NCBI RefSeq assembly: GCF_010669225.1
Contig: NZ_CP048627.1
Coordinates: forward strand, 1-64,000
Length of the DNA: 64,000 nt
Direction of reading: 5' to 3'
DNA from: Megamonas funiformis
GTDB taxonomy: Bacteria; Bacillota; Negativicutes; Selenomonadales; Selenomonadaceae
The notes below the pieces were generated by a model, which saw only the letters and a program-made list of their open reading frames with translations, was not told the DNA's origin and made no database searches. Below, in pieces: positions 1-8,469 of the stretch (within the stretch, counting starts at the first letter, position 1; each line of letters begins with the position of its first letter). A program made the translations under genes and the position numbers.

Positions 1-1491
1 ATGACGGATATTCAATTACAGGCAACTTGGGAAGAAATATTAAAAAATCTTGAAAATTCACTATCCACGCGAGTTTGTAATAATTGGTTAAAGCCATTAA
101 AACCGATAAAACTCACTACAGAAATGTTAGAACTAGGTGCACCTAATGTCTTCACAAAAAATTGGGTAGAAAAATATTATTTACCATTTTTAACAGATTC
201 TTGCTATGAAATCACTAAAGCACATTTAGAAATTTCCATCACTAATCTTGAAAGTACAAAAGACACAGAAACTATTTATCCAGATGAATTAAAACAACAA
301 CAATTAAAAAAACGCAATACTAGAGTTAGAACGAAGAAAAAAGCTACCAGTTTGGCACAATCTAATGATTTATTTCAGCCAACACTAACAGAAGCGATGC
401 AACCACCTAGTGAAATGACAGAGACACCTCTTCCTATAAATCCTGGAGATAAATCTTCACTTAATCCTAAATATACTTTTGAAAGTTTTGTAATTGGTAA
501 TTCTAATAGTTTTGCTCATGCTGCAGCACTTGCTATTGCTGAAAATCCTGCAAAAGATTACAATCCATTTTTTATGTATGGTGGTGTAGGATTAGGAAAA
601 ACACATTTAATGCATGCAATAGGTCATAAAATTTTGCAAAAACATCCACAAAAAAGAGTGTTATACACAACTAGCGAAAAATTCACAAATGAATTAATTA
701 ATTCTATTAAAGATGGCACATCTGCTGCTTTCCGTCAAAAATATCGCAACATTGATGTATTACTTGTGGATGATGTTCAATTTTTGGCAAATAAAGAACG
801 AATTCAAGAAGAATTTTTCCACACCTTTAATGCTCTAAAAGATGCTAATAAACAAATTATATTATCTAGCGATAGACCCCCTAAAGAAATAAAACCTTTA
901 GAAGACCGTCTTTGTTCTAGATTTGAAGGTGGATTACTTGCAGATGTTCAAGCACCAGATTTAGAAACAAGAATTGCTATTTTAAAGAAAAAAACTTTAA
1001 TGGATAATTTAGATGTACCTCTTGATGTCATGACATATATCGCTAGCCATATCGACAATAATGTTCGTGAATTAGAAGGCGCATTGACTAGAGTTGTAGC
1101 TTATGCGTCATTTAAACATTATCCTGTGACTAATGAATTAGCTGTTGATGTTTTAAAAAATACCATCACTAAACAGGAAACAACAGTTAAACAAGTGGAT
1201 AAAGTTATCAACATAGCATTAATTCAAGAAACAGTTGCTAAATATTTCAAATTAACATTAGCAGATTTAAATGGAAAAAAACGCAATCGCAATATTGCTT
1301 TTCCTCGCCAAATAGCGATGTATTTAGCTAGAGAAATGACAGATGCTTCTTTACCGAGAATAGGTGGCAACTTTGGTGGTAGAGACCACACAACTGTTAT
1401 GCATGCCCATGATAAAATCAAGAAACAATATCAAGATAATCCAAAAACAGCTAGCGTCATTGATGAAATACGTAAATTAATCACAAGTTAA
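1..1491 (+). CDS. dnaA: Chromosomal replication initiator DnaA
   Basis: ATP-dependent initiator that binds DnaA boxes, unwinds oriC and recruits the helicase. The 496 residues show an N-terminal helicase-interacting domain I, a variable linker (about 85-150), an AAA+ domain with Walker A GGVGLGKTH at 194-202 and Walker B LLVDD at 254-258, and the C-terminal box-binding signature GGRDHTTVMHA at about 459-469. Length is normal for the family. The window opens exactly on the ATG, so its promoter and any upstream DnaA boxes are out of view. The origin follows directly downstream, as in many Firmicutes, which suggests DnaA autoregulation through those boxes. Confidence 0.98.
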   Translation: MTDIQLQATWEEILKNLENSLSTRVCNNWLKPLKPIKLTTEMLELGAPNVFTKNWVEKYYLPFLTDSCYEITKAHLEISITNLESTKDTETIYPDELKQQQLKKRNTRVRTKKKATSLAQSNDLFQPTLTEAMQPPSEMTETPLPINPGDKSSLNPKYTFESFVIGNSNSFAHAAALAIAENPAKDYNPFFMYGGVGLGKTHLMHAIGHKILQKHPQKRVLYTTSEKFTNELINSIKDGTSAAFRQKYRNIDVLLVDDVQFLANKERIQEEFFHTFNALKDANKQIILSSDRPPKEIKPLEDRLCSRFEGGLLADVQAPDLETRIAILKKKTLMDNLDVPLDVMTYIASHIDNNVRELEGALTRVVAYASFKHYPVTNELAVDVLKNTITKQETTVKQVDKVINIALIQETVAKYFKLTLADLNGKKRNRNIAFPRQIAMYLAREMTDASLPRIGGNFGGRDHTTVMHAHDKIKKQYQDNPKTASVIDEIRKLITS

Positions 1492-1508
1492 AACTTATTA
1501 ACAAGGGT

Positions 1509-1671
1509 TGTGGATAAGCTTGTTGATAAGCTGTGCATAACTTGTGTATAACTTGATAATATACACAACGATGTGGATATGTGGATAATTAGTCACAAAA
1601 TATCCACAAGATATCAACAGGCATAAAGCCATATATCATAAGGTTTTAAGCCACTTATCAACATATCCACA
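1509..1671. promoter_or_regulatory. oriC DnaA-box cluster
   Basis: Exact boxes TGTGGATAA occur at 1509-1517 and 1580-1588. One-mismatch relatives are TGTTGATAA (1521), TGTGCATAA (1532), TGTGTATAA (1543), TGTGGATAT (1572), ATATCCACA (1600 and 1663) and TTATCAACA (1655). The last box abuts the trio element at 1677. This density between dnaA and dnaN is the classic Firmicute oriC arrangement. Confidence 0.93.
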
Positions 1672-1676
1672 GATAC

Positions 1677-1733
1677 CTACTACTAATACTACTAAAATAT
1701 AATATATATATAATATTAATAGAATAATAACAT
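1677..1733. other. oriC DnaA-trio and AT-rich unwinding element
   Basis: Six phased trinucleotides CTA-CTA-CTA-ATA-CTA-CTA run from 1677 to 1694, five bases after the last DnaA box. They are followed by an almost pure A/T tract to about 1733. This box-trio-AT order matches the basal unwinding system described for Bacillus oriC, where DnaA oligomers bind one strand through the trios. Confidence 0.85.
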
Positions 1734-1748
1734 AGGAGTGGATAACTC

Positions 1749-2867
1749 ATGAAAATCACCTGTGAAAAGAAAGAACTTGTACAAGCAATACAAACAGTTT
1801 TAAAAGCTGTACCAAGTAGACCACAAATGCCTATATTATCTGGCATATATATCAAAGCACATCAAAACTATATAGAATTACAAGGAACAGATTATGAAAT
1901 CAGCATTATCTGTAAAATAAAAGCAATAATTGAAACAGAAGGTACTATCGTATTACCAGGAAAATATTTATACGAAGTTGTTCGTACTTTACCTGGTGAA
2001 TATGTAGAAATAAAAAATAATGACAGTGATAACTCTGTAAACATTCGCTCTAATTCTGCACAATTTAATTTATTAAATATGCAAGAAAATGAATTCCCTG
2101 TTATTGAACCATTAAAAGGTCAAATTAATTTTAATTTAAAAAATGATATATTCTTAAATTTTATCAAAAAAACATCTTTTGCTTGTGCAACAGATGAATC
2201 AAGACCAGTATTTACAGGCTGTTTAATGGATATTACTGATGAAAATATCGTAATGGCGGCAACAAATATGCACAGATTAGCATTAATAAAAGGAAATATA
2301 AATTATATATCAGATAATAATATTAAAATAATTATTCCTGCAAAAATATTAAATGAATTTACACATATATTTAATTCTGAAATACCAACAGATATTCAAA
2401 TTTCCTGTACACATAATAAAATAAGCTTTTCTTATGAAAATATATATGTAATTTCACGTCTAATTGAAGGTCAATTCCCAGATTATAACCGCGTTATTCC
2501 TAAAGAATTTAAAACACATGTAAATATTAATAAAAATGAATTCCAATCTGCTTTAGACCGTGTATCTTTAATATCTCGTTCTGGTGATTATAATATTATT
2601 CATTTTGAATTTGTGGATAACATTGTAAGAATTTCCTCAGATAATCCAAATATTGGTAAAGCAGAAGAAACAATAAATGTAGATATCGAAGGCCCTGGAA
2701 TAAATATTTCTTTTAATGCTAAATATATTATAGATGTATTAAAAGCTATTGATGCTGAAAACTTTATTTTTTCCTTTAATCAACCATTAACAACAGCTTC
2801 TATTACGCAAAGAGATAATAAAAACTTTGTTTATGTTGTTACTCCTGTACGCACAAAGACTATGTAA
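1749..2867 (+). CDS. dnaN: DNA polymerase III beta sliding clamp
   Basis: Processivity clamp that encircles DNA as a ring-shaped dimer and tethers replicative polymerase and other clamp-binding proteins. The 372 residues cover the three repeated clamp domains. The N-terminus MKITCEKKELVQAIQTVLKA and the C-terminus ending near YVVTPVRTK are typical, and the length is normal. The ATG has an AGGAGTGG ribosome site. It lies directly downstream of the origin and 5 bp before recF, so dnaN and recF are probably cotranscribed. Confidence 0.97.
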   Translation: MKITCEKKELVQAIQTVLKAVPSRPQMPILSGIYIKAHQNYIELQGTDYEISIICKIKAIIETEGTIVLPGKYLYEVVRTLPGEYVEIKNNDSDNSVNIRSNSAQFNLLNMQENEFPVIEPLKGQINFNLKNDIFLNFIKKTSFACATDESRPVFTGCLMDITDENIVMAATNMHRLALIKGNINYISDNNIKIIIPAKILNEFTHIFNSEIPTDIQISCTHNKISFSYENIYVISRLIEGQFPDYNRVIPKEFKTHVNINKNEFQSALDRVSLISRSGDYNIIHFEFVDNIVRISSDNPNIGKAEETINVDIEGPGINISFNAKYIIDVLKAIDAENFIFSFNQPLTTASITQRDNKNFVYVVTPVRTKTM

Positions 2868-2872
2868 TCATT

Positions 2873-3982
2873 ATGAAAATAGATTTATTAACATTATATA
2901 ATTATCGTAATTATAATAATTTAAATTTAAAATTATCTTCAAATATAAATATTTTTACTGGTTTTAATGCACAGGGAAAAACAAATATAATTGAAGCTAT
3001 ATATTTTTCTTCTTTAGGTATATCTCATCGAACTCGCACTGAGGGTGATTTAATACTATGGGGTAAAGATGAAGCTAGTATAAATGTTAAATTTTCAAAA
3101 AGAAATATTAATTCTATATTAAAAATAATTTTAAAAAAGAATAAACGAAAAGAATTAAATTTTAATGGAGAAATTATTAAACAGAAAGATTTACCAGGAT
3201 TATTAACAATGATATTATTTTCTCCAGAGGATTTAATGCTTATTAAGGGTTCACCCCTATTGAGAAGAAGGTTTATTGATATAGAATTATCTCAAATTAG
3301 TAGAATTTATTATAATGAATTAGTGCAATATAATAGATTATTATTACAACGCAATAATTTATTAAAAAAAATCCGTGAAAATAAAAAGCTTATACCTATG
3401 CTAGACACTTGGGATGAACAAATTGCAAAGACAGCAGCATTTATTGTGGAAAAAAGATTAAGGGGTATAGAAAAATTATCAAAATTAGCTCAAAAAATAC
3501 ATTATGAAATATCTCAAAAAATGGAAATACTTAATATAAGATATAATATCCATAATTATAAAAATGAGGCTTTAAATAGTTTCGATGATTTATTTAATTT
3601 TTATATACAAGCATTAAGTAAATATAGAGATAATGATATTTATAGGGGGTCTACAAGTATTGGACCACATAGAGATGACATTGATTTTTTCATCAATGAT
3701 ATTTCATTAAAATCTTTTGGCTCTCAAGGACAACAGCGTAGTTCTGTTTTATCTTTAAAATTAGCTGAATTAGAATTTTTAAAGCTTGAAACAGGAGAAT
3801 ATCCTATATTATTATTAGATGATGTGATGAGTGAATTAGATACGCGTAGAAGAGAAAATTTATTATCTTTATTGCAAGATAATAATGTGCAAACGTTAAT
3901 TACAGCAACAGATATACATTTATTTAATGCCCACCCTAAAAATAAATTTTTCAAAGTAGAAAAAGGAATTGTCAGTGAATAA
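2873..3982 (+). CDS. recF: DNA replication and repair protein RecF
   Basis: SMC-like ATPase that loads RecA at single-strand gaps. The 369 residues contain the Walker A region GFNAQGKTNIIEAI at about 29-42, a coiled middle, the ABC-type signature SFGSQGQQRS at about 282-291, and the Walker B region ILLLDDVMSELD at about 309-320. It starts 5 bp after dnaN with no separate strong ribosome site, suggesting translational coupling. The usual small S4-domain gene (yaaA) between dnaN and recF is absent here. Confidence 0.96.
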   Translation: MKIDLLTLYNYRNYNNLNLKLSSNINIFTGFNAQGKTNIIEAIYFSSLGISHRTRTEGDLILWGKDEASINVKFSKRNINSILKIILKKNKRKELNFNGEIIKQKDLPGLLTMILFSPEDLMLIKGSPLLRRRFIDIELSQISRIYYNELVQYNRLLLQRNNLLKKIRENKKLIPMLDTWDEQIAKTAAFIVEKRLRGIEKLSKLAQKIHYEISQKMEILNIRYNIHNYKNEALNSFDDLFNFYIQALSKYRDNDIYRGSTSIGPHRDDIDFFINDISLKSFGSQGQQRSSVLSLKLAELEFLKLETGEYPILLLDDVMSELDTRRRENLLSLLQDNNVQTLITATDIHLFNAHPKNKFFKVEKGIVSE

Positions 3983-4025
3983 ATGAGAAAGGCATATAAT
4001 ATTATTTATTATATGAATTAATAAT

Positions 4026-4925
4026 ATGAAAAGAGCATATTCAAATAATTTATTTGAGACTGGAAATACAATAATTCCTAAAACAATGAAAAATCTAGGT
4101 CTTTTAAAAGAGTATAAGAAAAACCAAATTTTTTACAAATGGGGGGATATAGTAGGCAAGGAAATAGAAAAACATATATCCCCTCAAGAAATAAATTTTG
4201 GTGTATTATATGTATATGCAAATTCGTCTGTATGGGCAAATAATTTTCAATATTTAAAGATAGAAATCATTGAAAAAATAAATGATTTTTTAGGGTATAA
4301 ATTTGTTAAAGATATACAATTTACTAGATTGAGAAAGAAAAAAATAGATAATTATTCATCTGTTTTAGAAAGAAAGATTGATTTAGGAAAATATGTACGA
4401 AGAGTCCCAATAACAGATGAGGATTTAATATTAGCAGATACTAAAGTTCAACAAATAGAAGATGAAAATTTAAGGCAAAAATTAAAAACGATTTATTTAA
4501 AAAGTATACAATTAACAAGATTAAAAAAAGATTACGGGTGGATAGCTTGTAAGCGATGTGGCAGATTAACGCCAAAAGAAAAACCTATTTGTTTTAATTG
4601 TCTGCGAGAAATAAAAGAAGAAAAAGAAGCTACTATAATTGAAATATTTGAAGAAATGCCATGGGCTAATTATCAAGATATATCACAATATGTAGATTGT
4701 AATATGAATATGGTAAAAAAAATGCGTGATAAATTAATTCAAATGATAGCAAGTAAATTATCCCCCGATGATTATACTAGTGTGGAAGCTATAAAATTAG
4801 TTATGCTATATAAAGCTATTTCTCCAGAAAAATTAAATGAATATATAATAAAAGATACATTAAATAAATTACGTTTTGATATGGCTTTTTGGGATAATAA
4901 TAAAATAAAAGTGAAGAGAAAATAA
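4026..4925 (+). CDS. DUF721/DciA-like helicase-operator protein with zinc ribbon
   Basis: The N-terminal ~100 residues (about 10-100, including FYKWGDIVGKEIEKH and LYVYANSSVWANNFQYLK) look like DUF721, the DciA family thought to load or operate the DnaB helicase in bacteria lacking DnaC/DnaI. Most DciA proteins are shorter. Here a further ~190 residues follow, with a probable zinc ribbon CKRCG...CFNC at about 177-195 and a helical C-terminus. The gene is 43 bp behind recF and closes the replication-initiation operon, just before a strong terminator. The family call rests on pattern and context. The function of the extension is unknown. Confidence 0.75.
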   Translation: MKRAYSNNLFETGNTIIPKTMKNLGLLKEYKKNQIFYKWGDIVGKEIEKHISPQEINFGVLYVYANSSVWANNFQYLKIEIIEKINDFLGYKFVKDIQFTRLRKKKIDNYSSVLERKIDLGKYVRRVPITDEDLILADTKVQQIEDENLRQKLKTIYLKSIQLTRLKKDYGWIACKRCGRLTPKEKPICFNCLREIKEEKEATIIEIFEEMPWANYQDISQYVDCNMNMVKKMRDKLIQMIASKLSPDDYTSVEAIKLVMLYKAISPEKLNEYIIKDTLNKLRFDMAFWDNNKIKVKRK

Positions 4926-4966
4926 AAAAGATGTGTATATCTCTATAAAGATATACACATCTTTTT
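4925..4966 (+). terminator. Rho-independent terminator after dnaA-recF block
   Basis: A 17-bp stem, 4925-4941 paired with 4950-4966, with an 8-nt loop and a T-rich 3' arm. It lies immediately after the DUF721 gene stop. The symmetrical A/T runs mean it could also serve the convergent PHP gene. Confidence 0.9.
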
Positions 4967-4970
4967 CTAT

Positions 4971-5071
4971 TTATCCACTTATCCACAAGATGATATATAT
5001 TTTTGTGGATAAACAGATGTTTTTTATCTATTTTTTGTGATTAATCAATAAATTTTTTAAATTTATCCACA
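4971..5071. promoter_or_regulatory. Second DnaA-box cluster
   Basis: TTATCCACA at 4979-4987 and 5063-5071, TGTGGATAA at 5004-5012 and a near box TTATCCACT at 4971-4979 fall within 101 bp. A further exact box lies at 5485-5493 inside the PHP gene. It is 3.3 kb from the main origin boxes. It could titrate DnaA or form a second origin sub-region. Confidence 0.75.
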
Positions 5072-5748
5072 GATGTATTCACAATTAATGTGGATGGAAA
5101 ATTCACTTCAGTTAAAATTTGATGTACATATTTATGATTTCCAACATCATTTGCGATATGAGCATCACTGTTGATAATTAAATTAGTTTGATGTTGTGCA
5201 CAATATTTTAGTAAGATTTTCATATTTTCACGAGAATTTAATCGTTCACCATCAGGTCGTACAGAGCTATTGTTGAGTTCTAAAAGAACATTATATTCTT
5301 TAGCAGCAAGAGCGAGTTTTTCATAATCAACAGGATAATAGCCATTATCAGGATGACCTATAATCTTTATTTTATCATGTTTCATAGCATTGATTATGGC
5401 AGATGTATTTTCTTCTTGGCTACCAGGTTTTATACATATATCATGAAGACTAGCAATACCGTAGTCTATTTTACTGAATGCTTTTGTGGATAAATCCATA
5501 GTTCCATCATAATCTATAATATTGATTTCAGCACCCATGCGAATTAGTAGGTCATCTTGTTTTCTAGGGATAACTTTAAAATTGTAAAAATATATTTCAG
5601 AACAAGTTCCAGGCATTTTATTTGTATGTTCTGTAATTCCCAATAATTTTAGACCTTTAGTTTTTGCACTATCAATCATTTCTTGAAGTGTGCTATAAGC
5701 ATGACCACTAGCGATTGTGTGGGTGTGGACATCTAAGATATCAATCAT
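5041..5748 (-). CDS. PHP-domain phosphatase, YcdX type
   Basis: Metal-dependent phosphoesterase of the PHP superfamily, closest in layout to E. coli YcdX. The 235 residues carry the metal-binding motifs in order: DVHTHT (6-11), TEHT near 39-42, GAEINI at about 73-78, SLHD near 100-103, IGHPDNG near 134-140, LELNNSS near 156-162 and NSDAHI near 194-199. No signal peptide is visible, so it is probably cytoplasmic. It converges on the replication block and is divergent from the biotin carboxylase gene. The in vivo substrate of the family is poorly defined. Confidence 0.88.
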   Translation of the reverse strand: MIDILDVHTHTIASGHAYSTLQEMIDSAKTKGLKLLGITEHTNKMPGTCSEIYFYNFKVIPRKQDDLLIRMGAEINIIDYDGTMDLSTKAFSKIDYGIASLHDICIKPGSQEENTSAIINAMKHDKIKIIGHPDNGYYPVDYEKLALAAKEYNVLLELNNSSVRPDGERLNSRENMKILLKYCAQHQTNLIINSDAHIANDVGNHKYVHQILTEVNFPSTLIVNTSVDKFKKFID

Positions 5749-6068
5749 TTGTAAGTCCTTCTTTCCTTATAATATAGTTTTATTTTGAAATATCTTTATA
5801 AGCCTGTCAATAAGTACTTTTGACTAAAAATATTGTATACATATATACATATATTTTTTCATTGATATTTTGTTTTATTATGATATAATAATTTTAGTTA
5901 TGTAATATATGTATAAAATCTATAACAAAAAGTTATAGATTTTATTAAAGATGAGCCGATTGCCATAACATTTATATTTAAATTTACTAAGAAGGCTCTT
6001 TTATAATAGTATTTAGTATAAAGAGAACCAATGAAATGATAAGATTGGCTTATAGGAGGTCATAATAA
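5749..6068. promoter_or_regulatory. Divergent intergenic region with putative accC promoter
   Basis: A 320-bp gap between divergent genes. On the plus strand a candidate promoter TTGACT (5820-5825) is 16 bp from TATATA (5842-5847). A 13-bp inverted repeat (5914-5926 with 5932-5944) and a GAGCC/GGCTC pair before a TTTT tract (about 5952-6002) could form leader hairpins ahead of the biotin carboxylase. The hairpins are seen; any attenuation role is inferred. Confidence 0.4.
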
Positions 6069-7493
6069 ATGTTTAAAAGAGTCTTAATTGCTAATCGTGG
6101 TGAAATAGCAGTACGTATCATACGTGCTTGTCAAGAAATGGGTATAGAAACTGTAGCTGTTTATTCTGATGAAGATGCAGATGCAATGCATGTAAGATTA
6201 GCAGATTATAGTTATAATATTGGTCCAGCTGATGCTAGTGAAAGTTATTTAAATATTGATGCTTTAATGGAAGCTGCTGAAAGAACAGAAGCAGATGCCG
6301 TTCATCCAGGATATGGATTTTTATCCGAAGATGCTGATTTTGCAGAAATGGTAACTAAAGCTGGAATGACATGGATTGGTCCATGGGCAGATACTATCCG
6401 TAAAGTTGGCGATAAAGATGAAGCTAGAGCTGCAATGATACCATCAGGTATTCCAATGTCAAAAGGTAGTACTCCATTGACTAGTGTAGAAGATGCTGTT
6501 GAACAGGCAAAAGATGTAGGCTATCCTATTATTTTAAAACCAGTAGCTGGTGGTGGTGGTAAGGGTATGCTTATCGCTAACAGCGAAGATGATTTAAGAA
6601 ATATCTTAACTATCATTGATATAAATAAAGTAAAATATTATTTTGAACATTATATTGAACATTCTCGTCATATTGAAGTACAGATTGTAGCTGATAATTA
6701 TGGTCATGTTATTCACTTAGGTGAACGTGAATGCTCTTTACAACGTCGTAATCAGAAATTATTAGAAGAATCTCCTTCTATTGCTTTAACTCCAGACCGT
6801 CGTGCCGAAGTTGGTGCTTTAGCTATTAAAGCAGCAAAAAGTGTTCATTACAATAATATTGGTACTGTAGAATTTTTACTTGATTTGAAAACAAATCAGT
6901 TTAATTTCATGGAAATCAATCCACGTATTCAAGTAGAACATGGTGTAACAGAAGCTGTTACAGGTATTGACCTTGTGCGTACACAAATTCGTATAGCAGC
7001 TGGTGAATCTTTAGATTTACAACAAGAAGATGTAAAATTCACAGGTCATGCTATTGAATGTCGTATCAATGCTGAAGACCCAGATAATAACTTCATGCCA
7101 TCTCCAGGAAAAATTGATTTCTTCTTAGAACCTGGTGGACCTCGTGTTCGTGTAGATAGTGGTGTTTGTGCAGGCCTTTCCATATCTCCATATTATGATT
7201 CTTTGATTGCAAAAATCGTAGTACGCGGACGTACTCGTGGTGATGCTATTAAAATTATGCGTCGTGCTTTAAATGAATTTAAAGTTGGTGGCATCAAAAC
7301 AACAATACCACTTCATCAACGTATTTTGAAAAATGAATACTTCTGCACAGGTGATATTGATACAAGATTTATTAGAAATCATTTCTCTAAATATGTACAA
7401 CCAATGACACCTGCACAGTTGAAAGCTTCTAAGACAGCTAAAACTGAAAAAGAAATTATTAATGCTATAAATGCAAGTATGTATTATGCTTAA
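6069..7493 (+). CDS. accC: Biotin carboxylase subunit (acetyl-CoA or pyruvate carboxylase)
   Basis: Carboxylates the biotin of a carrier protein using ATP and bicarbonate. The 474 residues show the N-terminal domain with HPGYGFLSED (79-88), the ATP-grasp glycine loop GGGGKGM (161-167), ERECSLQRRNQK (219-230), MEINPRIQVEH (281-291) and a C-terminal domain with CRINAEDP. The residue after VEH is Gly, where AccC proteins usually have Pro. The gene is alone, without a BCCP or carboxyltransferase neighbour, so it may serve acetyl-CoA carboxylase or a two-subunit pyruvate carboxylase. AGGAGG precedes the ATG. A strong terminator follows. Confidence 0.88.
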   Translation: MFKRVLIANRGEIAVRIIRACQEMGIETVAVYSDEDADAMHVRLADYSYNIGPADASESYLNIDALMEAAERTEADAVHPGYGFLSEDADFAEMVTKAGMTWIGPWADTIRKVGDKDEARAAMIPSGIPMSKGSTPLTSVEDAVEQAKDVGYPIILKPVAGGGGKGMLIANSEDDLRNILTIIDINKVKYYFEHYIEHSRHIEVQIVADNYGHVIHLGERECSLQRRNQKLLEESPSIALTPDRRAEVGALAIKAAKSVHYNNIGTVEFLLDLKTNQFNFMEINPRIQVEHGVTEAVTGIDLVRTQIRIAAGESLDLQQEDVKFTGHAIECRINAEDPDNNFMPSPGKIDFFLEPGGPRVRVDSGVCAGLSISPYYDSLIAKIVVRGRTRGDAIKIMRRALNEFKVGGIKTTIPLHQRILKNEYFCTGDIDTRFIRNHFSKYVQPMTPAQLKASKTAKTEKEIINAINASMYYA

Positions 7494-7522
7494 TTTATAA
7501 AAATATATAGTAATATACCTAG

Positions 7523-7560
7523 CCCTGATAACAGAGATAAATTGTTATCAGGGTTTTTTT
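7523..7560 (+). terminator. Terminator after biotin carboxylase
   Basis: Perfect 11-bp stem CCCTGATAACA (7523-7533) with TGTTATCAGGG (7543-7553), followed by seven T residues. Confidence 0.93.
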
Positions 7561-7561
7561 A

Positions 7562-7602
7562 TTGACAAAATAAATAAAAATGATAAATAATGAATTAATT
7601 CA
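7562..7602 (+). promoter_or_regulatory. tetR promoter with palindromic operator
   Basis: TTGACA (7562-7567) is 16 bp from TAAATA (7584-7589). Directly downstream, at the expected start point, is the perfect 12-bp palindrome TGAATTAATTCA (7591-7602). The same TGAAT/ATTCA half-sites recur in the efflux promoter at 8352-8373, so this is the likely autoregulatory TetR site. Confidence 0.6.
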
Positions 7603-7625
7603 ATTTATATTTAGGAAAGGTAAAG

Positions 7626-8267
7626 GTGGAGATAATGAGTAATTCTCGTGTAAGAATTATTAAAGACCCAGAAGAGAGAAAACAAGAAATCATAGAAGCA
7701 GCCTTACATTTATTTTCCCAAAAGGGATATGAGCATACAACTATACAAGATATTGCTAAATATTTAAATATATCTCAAGGATTATGTTATCGTTATTTTA
7801 AATCTAAAGCGGAGATATTCACAGCAACTGCTGAATTTTATGCACAGCAGATTTTAATTCAAATAAGACAACCTTTTCCTGAAAATATGAAAGCAATTGA
7901 TAAATTTAATGTTACGATAAAAAGACTTTTTCAATATATTATCAAACATGGTGAGTTTGAAGCTAATAGTGAAGTAAGTGCCTTACGTGCAGATAGATTA
8001 GATAGTATTTCCAGACAGATTATAGAAGTAATCATACCGATAATTAAGCAAGGTAATGAAGAAAAGATATTTAATTGTCATGATATAGAAAGAACGACTA
8101 AGATTTTTATTTTTGGTTTGGTGCATACTTTTCATGAAGAAATGCCTAAGCGAAATATAAAAAATTATATTAAGTCTTTTTTAGAGTATTTAAAGACAAA
8201 TTTAGTATTGATTTTAAATATAAAAGAACCTGAATTACTAGGTGAAGGTTGGGAAAACATTTTATAG
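7626..8267 (+). CDS. TetR/AcrR family transcriptional regulator
   Basis: Probable local repressor of the efflux operon that follows. The 213 residues have an N-terminal TetR helix-turn-helix at about 18-62 (ALHLFSQKGYEHTTIQDIAK, then GLCYRYFKSKAEIF) and a variable ligand-binding C-terminal domain. The start used is GTG with AGGAAAGG 5 bp upstream. An in-frame ATG at 7635 with GGTGGAG close before it is the alternative. The gene lies 200 bp ahead of an RND membrane-fusion gene on the same strand, and similar palindromes sit at both promoters. The inducer is unknown. Confidence 0.9.
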   Translation: MEIMSNSRVRIIKDPEERKQEIIEAALHLFSQKGYEHTTIQDIAKYLNISQGLCYRYFKSKAEIFTATAEFYAQQILIQIRQPFPENMKAIDKFNVTIKRLFQYIIKHGEFEANSEVSALRADRLDSISRQIIEVIIPIIKQGNEEKIFNCHDIERTTKIFIFGLVHTFHEEMPKRNIKNYIKSFLEYLKTNLVLILNIKEPELLGEGWENIL

Positions 8268-8277
8268 ATATAGATGT

Positions 8278-8318
8278 AAAAAACTAGGTGTTATATTATA
8301 TCAACACTTAGTTTTTTT
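8278..8318 (+). terminator. Terminator after tetR
   Basis: Stem with arms around 8278-8292 and 8302-8316 (AAACTAGGTGTT against AACACTTAGTTT, one mismatch) and a T run, lying just before the efflux promoter. Confidence 0.85.
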
Positions 8319-8320
8319 AT

Positions 8321-8373
8321 TTGACGGTATAGTTTATTTGTAGTAATATTTAAATGAATGAATTTATTCATTT
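8321..8373 (+). promoter_or_regulatory. Efflux operon promoter and TetR operator
   Basis: TTGACG (8321-8326) is exactly 17 bp from TAATAT (8344-8349). A 22-bp inverted repeat with a single mismatched pair (8352-8373, core ATGAAT...ATTCAT) covers the expected start point. Occupancy there by the upstream TetR protein would block transcription of the RND genes. Confidence 0.7.
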
Positions 8374-8469
8374 ATGAGATGAGATGATAAAATTTGTTAT
8401 TATATTAGGATTTTTCTGATATTATATAAGTGATGAATAAAATAGAAATGAATATAGAAGGAGGGATTT

